Source: Pseudonocardiaceae bacterium
GTDB taxonomy: Bacteria > Actinomycetota > Actinomycetes > Mycobacteriales > Pseudonocardiaceae
Assembly: GCA_009379845.1 (NCBI GenBank)
Contig: WHSZ01000059.1
Span: 1 to 37,983 of the forward strand
Direction: 5' to 3'
Length of the DNA: 37,983 nucleotides
Shown one piece after another: positions 9,726 to 17,496 of the stretch (positions within the stretch are counted from its first letter, which is position 1; each line of letters opens with the position of its first letter). Position numbers and translations under genes: made by a program. The notes below the pieces were generated by a model. The model ran no database searches, was not told the DNA's origin, and saw only the letters and a list, made by a program, of their open reading frames with translations.

Positions 9726-9781
9726 CGGACCGCAGGCGACCGCCAGGCGACGATGACGGCCGTAGCGTGGACGGCTGGGCG

Positions 9782-10516
9782 TCAGCGGCGGCGGATGGTG
9801 CGCTGCACGTTGCGCATCTTCGCGCCTTGCGGGGTGGGCCCCTTCGGCATTGCCGAACCCCTGCTCGCCAGCGCGGACAGCTTCGCCTCAAGCGCTTCCA
9901 CCTGACCCTTACCCAGGTTGCGGGGCAGCTTTGTCAGGTGGTTCTGCAGCTTGCGCAGCGGCACCTGCCCTTCCTCGTGACCAATGGTGACGTCGTAGAT
10001 TGGGGTGTCGCCGACCAACCGGGCGACGCGCTTCTTCTCCTGCGCGAGCAACCCCTTCACCCGGTGCGGTGCTCCCTCGGCGACCAGCACCACGCCCGGC
10101 CGGCCGAGCACTCGGTGCACCGCGTCCAGCTGCGTGGTGCCCGCGACGGTGGGGGTGACCCGCCAGTTGCCGCGCAGGTTGTCCAGTGCCCAGGCGGCGG
10201 CACCTGGCTGGCCGTCGGCCTTGCTGTAGACGTTGCGCTGCACCCTGCGCCCGAACACGATCACCGCGCCGAGCAACCCGAGTGCGATACCGACCGGCAA
10301 CAACATCCACTGGATGTTGAAGATGAATCCGATACCGAATACCGCGCCTGCGATGATCAAGAACGTCCCGATCAACCACGGGATGAGGCCCTTGTCCTCG
10401 CGACGCTGCATCTTGAAGGCTTGGAAGATCTGCCCGCGCTTGGCCTTGCTCGCGGCCCGCTTCGCGCGCTTGGCTTCCTTCTTCTCTTCCTTGGTCATGC
10501 CCTGCTTGCCGGCCAT
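9782..10516 (-). CDS. DUF4191 membrane protein
   Basis: A 244-residue protein matching the actinobacterial DUF4191 family. The first ~40 residues are strongly basic and lysine-rich (KEEKKEAKRAKRAASKAKR). Two adjacent hydrophobic helices follow (about residues 44-66 and 69-88, with FGIGFIFNIQWMLLPVGIALGLLG). The cytoplasmic C-terminal part contains GRPGVVLVAEG and ends basic. Function is unknown. Homologues sit near glnA and the RDD gene in mycobacteria, which supports the call. ATG 10516 is taken as start. It is divergent from uvrD2 across a 93-bp gap. Confidence 0.85.
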   Translation of the reverse strand: MAGKQGMTKEEKKEAKRAKRAASKAKRGQIFQAFKMQRREDKGLIPWLIGTFLIIAGAVFGIGFIFNIQWMLLPVGIALGLLGAVIVFGRRVQRNVYSKADGQPGAAAWALDNLRGNWRVTPTVAGTTQLDAVHRVLGRPGVVLVAEGAPHRVKGLLAQEKKRVARLVGDTPIYDVTIGHEEGQVPLRKLQNHLTKLPRNLGKGQVEALEAKLSALASRGSAMPKGPTPQGAKMRNVQRTIRRR

Positions 10517-10609
10517 GCCGTCCAGGATACGGCCGGCCCTCGGCGGTCAGGTAACCGCTCGGCAATCCAGCCCGTCCGCCATGTCGGCGGTCTCTGCGAG
10601 GATGCCGGC

Positions 10610-12697
10610 ATGGCGGGGAGGACGGCTCAGGACGATCGACTGCTCGCCGGGCTCGACCCGGAACAGCTGGCCGCGGTGCGGGCGCCGCGCGGGCCGGTGT
10701 GCGTGCTCGCGGGGGCCGGCACCGGCAAGACGCGCACCATCACGCATCGGATCGCGCACCTGGTGCGCTCCGGGCATGTGGCCGCCGGCCAGGTACTGGC
10801 GGTCACGTTCACCGCGCGGGCGGCTGGCGAGCTGCGCGCCCGGCTGCGCGGGCTTGGCGTGGAAGGCGCGCAGGCACGAACGTTCCACGCAGCTGCGCTG
10901 CGCCAGCTGCGCTACTTCTGGCCGCGGGTGGTCGGCGACCAGCAATGGGATCTGCTCGAGGGCAAGCTACGGCTCGTCGGGCAGGCCGCGCAGCGGGCAG
11001 GGGTGGACACCGAGCCTGAGACGTTGCGCGACCTCGCGACCGAGGTGGAATGGGCGAAGGCCTCGCTGATCAGCCCGGACGATTACCCCGCGGCGGCCGC
11101 CAAGGCCCGCAGGCAGACACCGGCCCCCGCGCCGCGGGTAGCGAGCGTGTACCGCGACTACGAGCAGCTGAAGAACCGCGCGCGGCGGTTGGACTTCGAT
11201 GATTTGCTACTGCACACCGCGGCCGCGCTCGAAGAGCATGGGGAAGTGGCCGACGAGTTCCGGGACCGCTACCGCTGTTTCGTCGTCGACGAGTACCAGG
11301 ACGTCACGCCGCTGCAGCAACGCGTACTGGACGCCTGGCTCGGCCGGCGGGACGACCTCACCGTGGTCGGCGACGCCAACCAGACGATCTACTCGTTCGC
11401 TGGCGCCTCCCCGCGCCCGCTGCTGGATTTCTCCCGCCGGTTCCCGGAAGCCACCGTGGTGCGCCTCGAGCGGGACTACCGGTCCACACCGCAGGTGGTC
11501 GCGCTGGCCAACAAGGTGATCGCGGGCGCGCGGGATCGGCCGGCCGGTTCCCGGCTGCGGCTGGCTGGCCAGCGTCCGGACGGGCCCGAGCCGCGGTTCA
11601 CCGAGTTCGACGACGAGCACGCCGAGGCCACCGCAGTGGCCGCCCGGATAACGGAGCTAATCGACTCCGGAGTGCCGGTCAGCGAGATCGCGGTGCTGTA
11701 CCGGGTCAACGCCCAGTCCGAGGAGTACGAGCAGGCGCTGACCGAAGCGGACGTTCCCTACCTGGTCCGTGGCGGCGAGCGGTTCTTCACCCGCCCCGAG
11801 GTTCGCCAGGCCATGACGGCGCTGCGCTCGGCAGCGGCCGAACCGCCGGACGGCGAGCTGCCCGGGGCGGTCCGCGCACTGCTCGAGCCGATCGGGCTGA
11901 CCCAGCAACCACCGCCAGGGGGTGCGGCGAGGCAGCGCTGGGAATCGCTGCTCGCGCTCGTCGAGCTCGCCGAGGAGCTTGCGTCCACAACGGACGGAGC
12001 GAACCTCGAGCGGTACGTCGCCGAGCTGGAGCAGCGAGCGCAGGCACAACACCCGCCGACCGTGGAGGGTGTCACCCTCGCCTCGCTGCACGCCGCCAAA
12101 GGGCTGGAATGGGACGCGGTGTTCTGCGTGGGCCTGGTGGAGGGCACCCTGCCGATCCAGCACGCGCTCGGCGAGAACGCGGCGAGCCCGGACGCGGTCG
12201 AGGAGGAGCGCAGGCTGTTCTACGTCGGCGTGACGCGCGCGAGGGAACATCTGTGGCTGTCCTGGGCGCTGGCCAGGTCCACCGGGGCACGCCGAGGGCG
12301 GCGGTGCAGCCGGTTCGTTTACGGCCTGCTGCCGGAAAACCATCCGTCCACTCGCCCTGCCGCGCCACGCAAACCGCAGGGTGGATCGGCGGCGAAACCG
12401 CGTTGCCGGATATGCGACACACCGCTCACCGAGACACTGGCCGTCAAGCTCGGCCGCTGCTCGGGCTGCCCGGCGAATCTGGATGAGGTGTTGCTCGAGC
12501 GGTTGAAGGAATGGCGCTTCGAGCGGGCCAGGGAGCTCAAGGTGCCCGCGTATGTGGTGTTCACCGACGCCACGCTGGTCGCCATCGCGGAGCAGCGGCC
12601 GACGGATCCCAGCGCGCTGGTGTCGATTTCCGGTATCGGCGCGACAAAGTTGGAGCGGTTCGGCGACGATGTGCTGTCGCTCGTGCGAGGCGAGTGA
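10610..12697 (+). CDS. uvrD2: ATP-dependent DNA helicase UvrD2 with C-terminal HRDC domain
   Basis: A 695-residue superfamily 1A 3'-5' helicase. Walker A AGAGTGKT is at about residues 34-41, motif II DEYQD near residue 227, and motifs V/VI (SLHAAKGLEWD, VGVTRAREH) lie between about residues 490 and 545. A tetracysteine module (C599-x2-C602-x14-C617-x2-C620) and an HRDC domain (about 622-695) follow; this combination distinguishes UvrD2 from UvrD1/PcrA. In mycobacteria UvrD2 is essential and the tetracysteine module supports unwinding. ATG 10610 is chosen because GAGGA lies 7 nt upstream and the protein then begins just before motif Q; the frame is open much further upstream but overlaps other genes. 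The next gene is whiB7, as in mycobacteria. Confidence 0.95.
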   Translation: MAGRTAQDDRLLAGLDPEQLAAVRAPRGPVCVLAGAGTGKTRTITHRIAHLVRSGHVAAGQVLAVTFTARAAGELRARLRGLGVEGAQARTFHAAALRQLRYFWPRVVGDQQWDLLEGKLRLVGQAAQRAGVDTEPETLRDLATEVEWAKASLISPDDYPAAAAKARRQTPAPAPRVASVYRDYEQLKNRARRLDFDDLLLHTAAALEEHGEVADEFRDRYRCFVVDEYQDVTPLQQRVLDAWLGRRDDLTVVGDANQTIYSFAGASPRPLLDFSRRFPEATVVRLERDYRSTPQVVALANKVIAGARDRPAGSRLRLAGQRPDGPEPRFTEFDDEHAEATAVAARITELIDSGVPVSEIAVLYRVNAQSEEYEQALTEADVPYLVRGGERFFTRPEVRQAMTALRSAAAEPPDGELPGAVRALLEPIGLTQQPPPGGAARQRWESLLALVELAEELASTTDGANLERYVAELEQRAQAQHPPTVEGVTLASLHAAKGLEWDAVFCVGLVEGTLPIQHALGENAASPDAVEEERRLFYVGVTRAREHLWLSWALARSTGARRGRRCSRFVYGLLPENHPSTRPAAPRKPQGGSAAKPRCRICDTPLTETLAVKLGRCSGCPANLDEVLLERLKEWRFERARELKVPAYVVFTDATLVAIAEQRPTDPSALVSISGIGATKLERFGDDVLSLVRGE

Positions 12698-12738
12698 GCC
12701 GAACGTAAGAGGTCATACCCCAAGTGGGCGGAAAGTCG

Positions 12739-12777
12739 AAAAACCTGTTGCCCCGCGTTCGTGTCGCGCAATACTCT
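12739..12777 (+). promoter_or_regulatory. whiB7 promoter with AT-rich WhiB7-binding element
   Basis: A -35-like TTGCCC (12748-12753) and -10-like TACTCT (12772-12777) are separated by 18 bp. A run of five A (12739-12743) ends 4 bp upstream of the -35. WhiB7 activates SigA promoters by placing its AT-hook on an AT-rich stretch just upstream of the -35, so this has the expected form of the autoregulated whiB7 promoter. Predicted transcription start is about 12784, giving a ~400-nt leader. Confidence 0.7.
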
Positions 12778-12825
12778 GCACGTACTGGGTGGAATGAGTC
12801 TGAGCTCCCGAAGGAGGTGGCCTTA

Positions 12826-13062
12826 GTGAAGACGATCAAGAACGTCGGCATCCCTGGCTACCTGCGTTCCGGGGGCTTCGGCATGTCCGGGGCTCAGCGA
12901 GTGGATAGCAAAGCGATTCGCGTGAACGCGCGCGCCGCGCGGATGCGCGAAGTCCACCCGATTCTCCTCGGACAGGTTGTCGCCGACCACGTTCGCGTCG
13001 TGCCAACCCAGCCGAATGCCGTTCCGCCGTCTCGCTATATGCGAGGGGTGTATGGCCCATAG
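12826..13062 (+). CDS. whiB7 leader ORF (uORF), 78 residues
   Basis: GTG 12826 is preceded by a near-perfect Shine-Dalgarno, AAGGAGG (12811-12817), 8 nt upstream; this is the strongest ribosome site in the window. The 78-residue basic product (starts VKTIKNVGIPGYLRSGG, ends SRYMRGVYGP) has no domain I recognise. The last codons include several that are rare in such GC-rich genes (TCT, TAT, CGA, TAT, CCA) plus a Pro-Pro pair. Its stop codon lies inside a hairpin loop shortly before an intrinsic terminator and whiB7. Translation-dependent attenuation through an upstream ORF is established for whiB7/wblC in other actinobacteria. The product is probably regulatory in cis rather than a functional protein. 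The same frame is open upstream to 12724 but without a ribosome site. Confidence 0.75.
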   Translation: MKTIKNVGIPGYLRSGGFGMSGAQRVDSKAIRVNARAARMREVHPILLGQVVADHVRVVPTQPNAVPPSRYMRGVYGP

Positions 13063-13076
13063 GTCAAAGACCCCTC
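13031..13076 (+). promoter_or_regulatory. Mutually exclusive hairpins at the uORF stop
   Basis: CTCGC (13031-13035) can pair with GCGAG (13041-13045). Alternatively GAGGGGT (13043-13049) can pair with ACCCCTC (13070-13076). The GAG at 13043-13045 is shared, so only one can form at a time. The uORF stop TAG (13060-13062) lies in the second loop, so a ribosome at the stop would mask this region. This fits an attenuator switch. Confidence 0.6.
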
Positions 13077-13089
13077 ACAGGCTACGAAG

Positions 13090-13126
13090 GCCGCGGAACC
13101 GCAAAGTCGGATCCGCGGCTTTTTTT
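13090..13126 (+). terminator. Intrinsic terminator (attenuator) in the whiB7 leader
   Basis: GCCGCGGA (13090-13097) pairs perfectly with TCCGCGGC (13112-13119) and is followed at once by seven T (13120-13126). This is the only textbook stem-plus-U-tract terminator seen in the window, and it lies before whiB7 rather than after a gene, 62 nt upstream of the whiB7 start. It should end most transcripts unless translation of the leader is disturbed. Confidence 0.9.
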
Positions 13127-13187
13127 GTGGCCACATTCGATCCGAGTGACACCGCAATCACTGCCGGAGATGAACAGGAGCGAAGAG

Positions 13188-13586
13188 ATGTCATTACCCA
13201 CCGTTCCGCGAACGCGTGGTGCTATGCCCGAGCCGTACACCGCCGCGGGCGAGGCATTCAGCGCCGGGCTCGCGAACGGATTGCCGCCGGTGGACCTGGA
13301 CCTACCCTGCCGCCTCAGCGACCCGGACCTGTGGTTCGCCGAGGCGCCCACCGACCTCGAGCACGCCAAGGCGTTGTGCGCCGACTGCCCGATCCGTGCG
13401 GAGTGCCTGGCCGGCGCTCTCGAGCGGCGGGAGCCGTGGGGTGTCTGGGGCGGCGAGATCTTCGAGCGTGGCGTGGTCGTGGGCCGAAAGCGCCCGAGGG
13501 GCCGGCCGCGCAAGGCGGACGTGGCCGCCAGGCAGGCGGCGCAGACGGCCGCCAACACCGGGGACAGCCAGGAGGAAGCGGCATGA
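13188..13586 (+). CDS. whiB7: WhiB7-family transcriptional activator (redox/antibiotic-stress)
   Basis: A 132-residue WhiB protein. C41, C64, C67 and C73 are the four ligands of the [4Fe-4S] cluster (C-x22-C-x2-C-x5-C). The turn motif GVWGG lies at 85-89. The C-terminal RGRPRK AT-hook (104-109) is the hallmark of WhiB7/WblC. The protein binds SigA and switches on intrinsic antibiotic-resistance genes after ribosome-targeting stress. ATG 13188 is chosen because AGGAG (13176-13180) lies 7 nt upstream and the frame before it has no ribosome site. Control is likely through the autoregulated promoter and attenuator leader described separately. The stop overlaps an ATG at 13583 leading into the next small ORF. 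Confidence 0.95.
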   Translation: MSLPTVPRTRGAMPEPYTAAGEAFSAGLANGLPPVDLDLPCRLSDPDLWFAEAPTDLEHAKALCADCPIRAECLAGALERREPWGVWGGEIFERGVVVGRKRPRGRPRKADVAARQAAQTAANTGDSQEEAA

Positions 13587-13666
13587 GCGGCATCGACCGA
13601 ACGGACCACACGCGGCCGCACGGGCAGCCGCGTATCGAATCGAATCCTCAGAAGGACCGAACCACA

Positions 13667-13825
13667 ATGTTGATCTACGAAGATTTAGCCAGAGCACGAA
13701 TGCAGGAGGCGGAACGCTCCGCCTCTCAGTATCGGCTGGTCCATCGGCTACGTACCGCCAGGCGATGGCGGCGGTTGGAAAGGTGGGTGAGCGAGCACGC
13801 TCGCCGGCATGCCGACAGTGGCTAG
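13667..13825 (+). CDS. Small basic hypothetical protein (52 aa) after whiB7
   Basis: A 52-residue protein beginning MLIYEDLARARMQEAERSA, rich in Arg and probably one or two amphipathic helices. It has an AGAAGGA ribosome site about 9 nt before ATG 13667. The frame is also open from ATG 13583, which overlaps the whiB7 TGA, and a start there would give 80 residues; the shorter form is preferred because of the better ribosome site. I recall similar short Arg-rich proteins as common in actinobacteria, but no function is known to me. Being in the whiB7 transcript it may be antibiotic-induced. Confidence 0.6.
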   Translation: MLIYEDLARARMQEAERSASQYRLVHRLRTARRWRRLERWVSEHARRHADSG

Positions 13826-13905
13826 CGGTGATTGATCACGGCTTCCCCGGGTTCGTCGGGGGCTCGGGGAAGCCGCATTGTGCGCGACGTGCCAAGCTCG
13901 TAGTC

Positions 13906-14775
13906 GTGGGCATGCATACACACGACGACATCGACTGGTCGGCGCGGCTGTCCGTGATGCGACGGGGCGATCTGCTGCGAGCGGGAGCCCTTCGGGACAC
14001 CGCTCGGCGGTTGTCCACCGGGCTGCCCGAGGACGCGCGGGTACTCGACATCGGATGCGGCACCGGCGGGATGGGCATCGCGCTGGCGGAACTCCTCGGC
14101 GAGCGGGGTGGCGGCACGGTGGTGCTGGTGGACGCGGTGCCGGAGCTGCTGGACGAGGCCGGCACCGCGGTTCGCGCGGTGGCGGGTGAGGTGGTTCGGG
14201 TGCACACCGTGCTCGCCGACCTGGCCGGTGACGAGCTCGTCGAGTTGCTGGATCCCGCCCACCTGGTGTGGGCCTCAAGGGTGCTGCATCACCTGCCCGA
14301 CCAGCAGGCCGGTCTGAACCGGTTGACTAGGACGGTCCGCACCGGCGGCACCCTGGCGATCTCCGAAGGCGGCCTGCAAACCAGCTGCCTGCCGTGGGAC
14401 ATCGGGGTCGGCGAACCGGGGTTGGAGGAGCGGCTGCACGCCGCGCGCGAGGAATGGTTTCGCGGGATGCGGGCCGGGATGCCGGACGCGGTGCGGATGC
14501 CGTACGGGTGGCCGGTCGCGCTGGCCGAGGCCGGGCTGACCGCGGTGTCCTCGTTCAGCTACCTGGTGGATCATCCGGCGCCCGCGTCGCACGAGGCGCG
14601 GGAACACGCCATCGAGCGCGTCGGGTGGCTGGCCGAGGTGGGGGAGGAGTGGCTGAGCGAGCAGGATCGGCAGGTGGTGCGGCGGCTGCTGGATCCGGCG
14701 GACGACGCGTATCTCGGCGCGCGCGATGATCTTTTCTTGCTCTACGCCGACACCATCCACTGTGGACGTAAATGA
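13906..14775 (+). CDS. Class I SAM-dependent methyltransferase
   Basis: A 289-residue methyltransferase. Motif I VLDIGCGTGGMGIAL lies near residue 46, with an acidic loop (VVLVDAVPELLDEA) after it and a later WASRVLHHLPD segment typical of small-molecule methyltransferases of the UbiE/type 11 group. Substrate unknown. A CAAGCT element (13893-13898) 7 nt before GTG 13906 suggests a leaderless start; ATG 13912, two codons on, is the alternative. The frame is open far upstream through whiB7, but that part is not homologous. The stop overlaps the start of the next small gene (ATGA), so the two are probably translated together. Confidence 0.85.
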   Translation: MGMHTHDDIDWSARLSVMRRGDLLRAGALRDTARRLSTGLPEDARVLDIGCGTGGMGIALAELLGERGGGTVVLVDAVPELLDEAGTAVRAVAGEVVRVHTVLADLAGDELVELLDPAHLVWASRVLHHLPDQQAGLNRLTRTVRTGGTLAISEGGLQTSCLPWDIGVGEPGLEERLHAAREEWFRGMRAGMPDAVRMPYGWPVALAEAGLTAVSSFSYLVDHPAPASHEAREHAIERVGWLAEVGEEWLSEQDRQVVRRLLDPADDAYLGARDDLFLLYADTIHCGRK

Positions 14776-14945
14776 GCGGGGACAGCTGCGTCCGGTGCGC
14801 GAGGAGCAAGGAGTCGGACGACGCGCTCCGGGCGCTGTCCTGGGTAGCCGAGCGGGACGGCGCCGCGATGCGGTGGCTGTGCCCGGACTGCGCGCGTGAC
14901 CACGTGCGGGACATCGAGGGCAAGCTGCCGCGCGACTACTGGTGA
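14772..14945 (+). CDS. Small zinc-ribbon-like protein with two CxxC motifs (57 aa)
   Basis: A 57-residue ORF starting at the ATG that overlaps the methyltransferase stop. It begins MSGDSCVRCARSK, and its second half contains LCPDCARDHVRDIEG, giving two CxxC pairs spaced for a single zinc site. Such short double-CxxC proteins coupled to methyltransferases recur in Pseudonocardiaceae by my recollection. Function unknown; a metal-binding or structural role is inferred. Codon use matches its neighbours and the overlap supports real translation. Confidence 0.7.
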   Translation: MSGDSCVRCARSKESDDALRALSWVAERDGAAMRWLCPDCARDHVRDIEGKLPRDYW

Positions 14946-15036
14946 ACGGGAAGGCACCGACGATTCGCGGCCGTCCCTGCCGATTCCCCGGCTGTCCCCG
15001 AAAGGAGATCACCGCTGCCGCGCTTGCGCTTCGCGT

Positions 15037-15990
15037 TCAGGCTGGGCGGGCGACAGTGCCGCGGGGTTCATCGGGTTCGATCCGTACCGGCGGCCGTTTT
15101 CGCTTGGACGCGGCAAGGAAGGCGCGGCTCAGCTCCCGGATGACGCCGTCCGGGTCGCCGTGCAATCGCGCCGGTGCGGTGTGCACCGCGACCACACCGC
15201 TCGCGCTCAACGCGGCCAGCTCGTGACGGGTGCGCGGATGTGCGGCCCCGACCGTCCAGGCGAGCGCCACCTCGTCCCACCACGCGGTCACCTCGGCGAG
15301 TTCACGGCCCCGGCCATCGCGCACGGTGACGTCCCACCGAGGGGCGGGGATCGGCGTATACGAGACCAGCCGGCGGGCGAACACCTGCGCGGCCGGCTCG
15401 GTGCCCTGGCCGAGCGAGGCCAGTGCCTCCCTCGGCGCCGCGGAACCTCGCTGGCTGCCGGCGTCCAGCTCGGCACGCAGCTCGGAGACGGTGCACAACC
15501 CGTGGCACACCGGCAGGGCGAGCAGCCGGCGCAGCTCGTCGGCGTCCGGTTCCCTGCGCGCCGCGTCCAGCGCCGCGCGTGCCGGTGGGGCATAGCTCAG
15601 GCCGTCGGCGTGCCGGCGGCCCTGCGGGCGCGTGGTGCGTTCCAGGTGCACGAAACCGTGGGCGATCAGCCGGCGATCCGCCGGCAGCAGCACATGGACC
15701 TGGCCGGTCGGCCGGGCCCGTGCGCCGTGCGCGCGCAGCGCGTCGAGCCCGGTGATCATCGCGCCGTCGCCGGCGTAGGTGAGCGCCGCGCGCAGCAGCT
15801 GGCGCCGATTTGGCGGCGCGGTGCTCAGCAGGATCACCCCGGGCAGCAGGCGCTGCCACGGGCCGTGCGGCCGGCATCGGGCGGCGATCACCGAGTTGGA
15901 AACCCCGGCGGCACGTAGGTCCCGCCGATGGATCACGCCGTCGGCCACCGTGTTACGGATCGCCATGAGATCGGCACGTGAAGTGGTCAT
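15037..15990 (-). CDS. AbiEi-antitoxin-domain-like protein
   Basis: A 317-residue cytoplasmic protein. The N-terminal ~60 residues (VADGVIHRRDLRAAGVSNSVIAARC) look like the winged-HTH AbiEi_4-type domain found in many actinobacterial proteins, followed by a transcriptional-regulator-like middle and a DUF559-like C-terminal region. No adjacent AbiEii nucleotidyltransferase toxin is present, so it is not evidence for a working toxin-antitoxin pair. ATG 15990 gives the family-typical MTTSRADLMAIRN start; the frame continues upstream to 16071 without a ribosome site. It is convergent with the CxxC gene and transcribed in the same direction as the ABC1 gene upstream. Confidence 0.65.
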   Translation of the reverse strand: MTTSRADLMAIRNTVADGVIHRRDLRAAGVSNSVIAARCRPHGPWQRLLPGVILLSTAPPNRRQLLRAALTYAGDGAMITGLDALRAHGARARPTGQVHVLLPADRRLIAHGFVHLERTTRPQGRRHADGLSYAPPARAALDAARREPDADELRRLLALPVCHGLCTVSELRAELDAGSQRGSAAPREALASLGQGTEPAAQVFARRLVSYTPIPAPRWDVTVRDGRGRELAEVTAWWDEVALAWTVGAAHPRTRHELAALSASGVVAVHTAPARLHGDPDGVIRELSRAFLAASKRKRPPVRIEPDEPRGTVARPA

Positions 15991-16126
15991 GGTTTCGATC
16001 GTCGATGACCCAGCGCGTTCGCGGGGGCACTTCGCGCGAAGTGTGGATAACTGGGAGCGCCAATGGCACATTCGTGACCTGCGGCTGAGTAAAGCTACCT
16101 ACTCTCGCCGCGGGTAACTACTGGCT

Positions 16127-17449
16127 TCACGCCGCGAAGCCCGGCTGCCATCGCTCCACGATGCCGCGCAGCTCCAACTCGGCGTCCAGCTGGCACAGGA
16201 TGCCGACCGCCCCTGCGGTCACCCGGTGGATCATCAGCCATTGCGGCGGCAGGTTCAGCGACCGCCCGGTGTGGAAGTCCTGCCGGCGCACATCGCTGAG
16301 CCGGCCGGCCTGCCGCTGCGCCCAGCGCCGGGTGAAGTGGAAGCGCTCGCATTTCAGCGGTTCGACGAACGGCGTGAGGTAGGCGTGCACGTCCTCGGGG
16401 TCCAGCTCGGTGTCCGGCCGCACGAAGCCCTCCGCGCGGAGCGTGTCGAACAGCTCGGCCTGCCGATCCTCGAGCGCGAGCCGCATGATCCTGCCGAGCG
16501 CCAGCGGGGTGCCTTCCGGCAGCCGCGCGACAAGACCGAAGTCGATCACGCACATCCGCCCGTCGTCGCGCAGCATGAAGTTGCCCGGATGCGGGTCGGC
16601 GTGCAGCATCTTCGCGCGCGGCGGCGACGAGTAGTGGAACTCGGCGAGCAGCCGACCGGCCGCGTTGCGCTGCTCGACGGTGCCCTCCTGGATGATCGCG
16701 GCCAGCGGGGTACCGGTGGTCCACTCGGTCACCATGACCTTGGGCGAGCTGGCGACCACCTTCGGTACCAGCACGTGGTCGTCTCCGTCGAACGCGGCGG
16801 CGAACGCCCGCTGGTTGTCCGCTTCGGTCCGGTAGTCGAGCTCCTCGTCCATCCGCTCGGACAGCTCCGCGAGCAGCGGCTTCACGTCGGCGCCCGGTAG
16901 CACCGCTTGGAACAGCCGGCTGAACCGCTGTAGCTGGCGCAGGTCGCTGCGCAGCGCTTCGTCCGCGCCGGGGTACTGCACCTTGACGGCAACCTCGCGG
17001 CCGTCGTGCCACACACCGTGATGCACCTGCCCGATGCTGGCCGCGGCGATCGGCTCGTCGTCGAACTCGGTGAACCGGCGCCGCCAGGCCCGGCCGAGCT
17101 GCTCGTCGAGCACCCGGTGGGTCATCCGCGCGGACATCGGTGGCGCCGCCGACTGGAGCTTGGTCAGCGCCTCGCGATAGGGCGCCGCGTACTCGTCCGG
17201 CACCGCGGCCTCGAACACGCTCAGCGCCTGGCCGAACTTCATCGCGCCGCCCTTGAGCTGGCCGAGCACCGCGAACAACTGCTCGGCGGTCCGTTCGGAC
17301 ATCACCGCGTTGATCTCGTCCTGGCTCTGCCCCGCCAGTCGCCGGCCCCAGCCGCCGACCATGCGGCCGGCAACGCCGATTGGCAGGCTGGCGAGCTTCA
17401 CCGTGCGGGCCGCTGCCCGGCGGGGCAGCTCTGCGGAAGAATCGGTCAC
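16127..17449 (-). CDS. ABC1/UbiB-family atypical kinase
   Basis: A 440-residue ADCK/UbiB-type protein kinase-like ATPase. Family hallmarks are the KxGQ motif (KFGQALSVFE) in the N-terminal extension, the Ala-rich loop AAASIGQVHHGV, VAVKVQYPG with the nucleotide-binding Lys, HADPHPGN catalytic loop and DFG (VIDFGLVARL). Family members support quinone or lipid metabolism; the substrate here is unknown. GTG 17449 is favoured over ATG 17470 because GGAGA lies about 9 nt before it. The homologue beside whiB7 and uvrD2 in mycobacteria indicates conserved synteny. The ThiF-like gene lies just upstream on the same strand, 47 bp away, so they may be co-transcribed. Confidence 0.9.
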   Translation of the reverse strand: MTDSSAELPRRAAARTVKLASLPIGVAGRMVGGWGRRLAGQSQDEINAVMSERTAEQLFAVLGQLKGGAMKFGQALSVFEAAVPDEYAAPYREALTKLQSAAPPMSARMTHRVLDEQLGRAWRRRFTEFDDEPIAAASIGQVHHGVWHDGREVAVKVQYPGADEALRSDLRQLQRFSRLFQAVLPGADVKPLLAELSERMDEELDYRTEADNQRAFAAAFDGDDHVLVPKVVASSPKVMVTEWTTGTPLAAIIQEGTVEQRNAAGRLLAEFHYSSPPRAKMLHADPHPGNFMLRDDGRMCVIDFGLVARLPEGTPLALGRIMRLALEDRQAELFDTLRAEGFVRPDTELDPEDVHAYLTPFVEPLKCERFHFTRRWAQRQAGRLSDVRRQDFHTGRSLNLPPQWLMIHRVTAGAVGILCQLDAELELRGIVERWQPGFAA

Positions 17450-17496
17450 GCAACGATTCTCTCCGCTCATCGCGATCAGCGCACCCAAATCACGAT

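Noticed and set aside
9467..10609. Long upstream extension of the uvrD2 frame
   Set aside because: It runs through the epoxide hydrolase end and the antisense of the DUF4191 gene. The family start and a ribosome site are at 10610.
15037..15990. A complete AbiE toxin-antitoxin pair
   Set aside because: No AbiEii nucleotidyltransferase neighbour exists; the AbiEi-like domain alone is common in actinobacteria.
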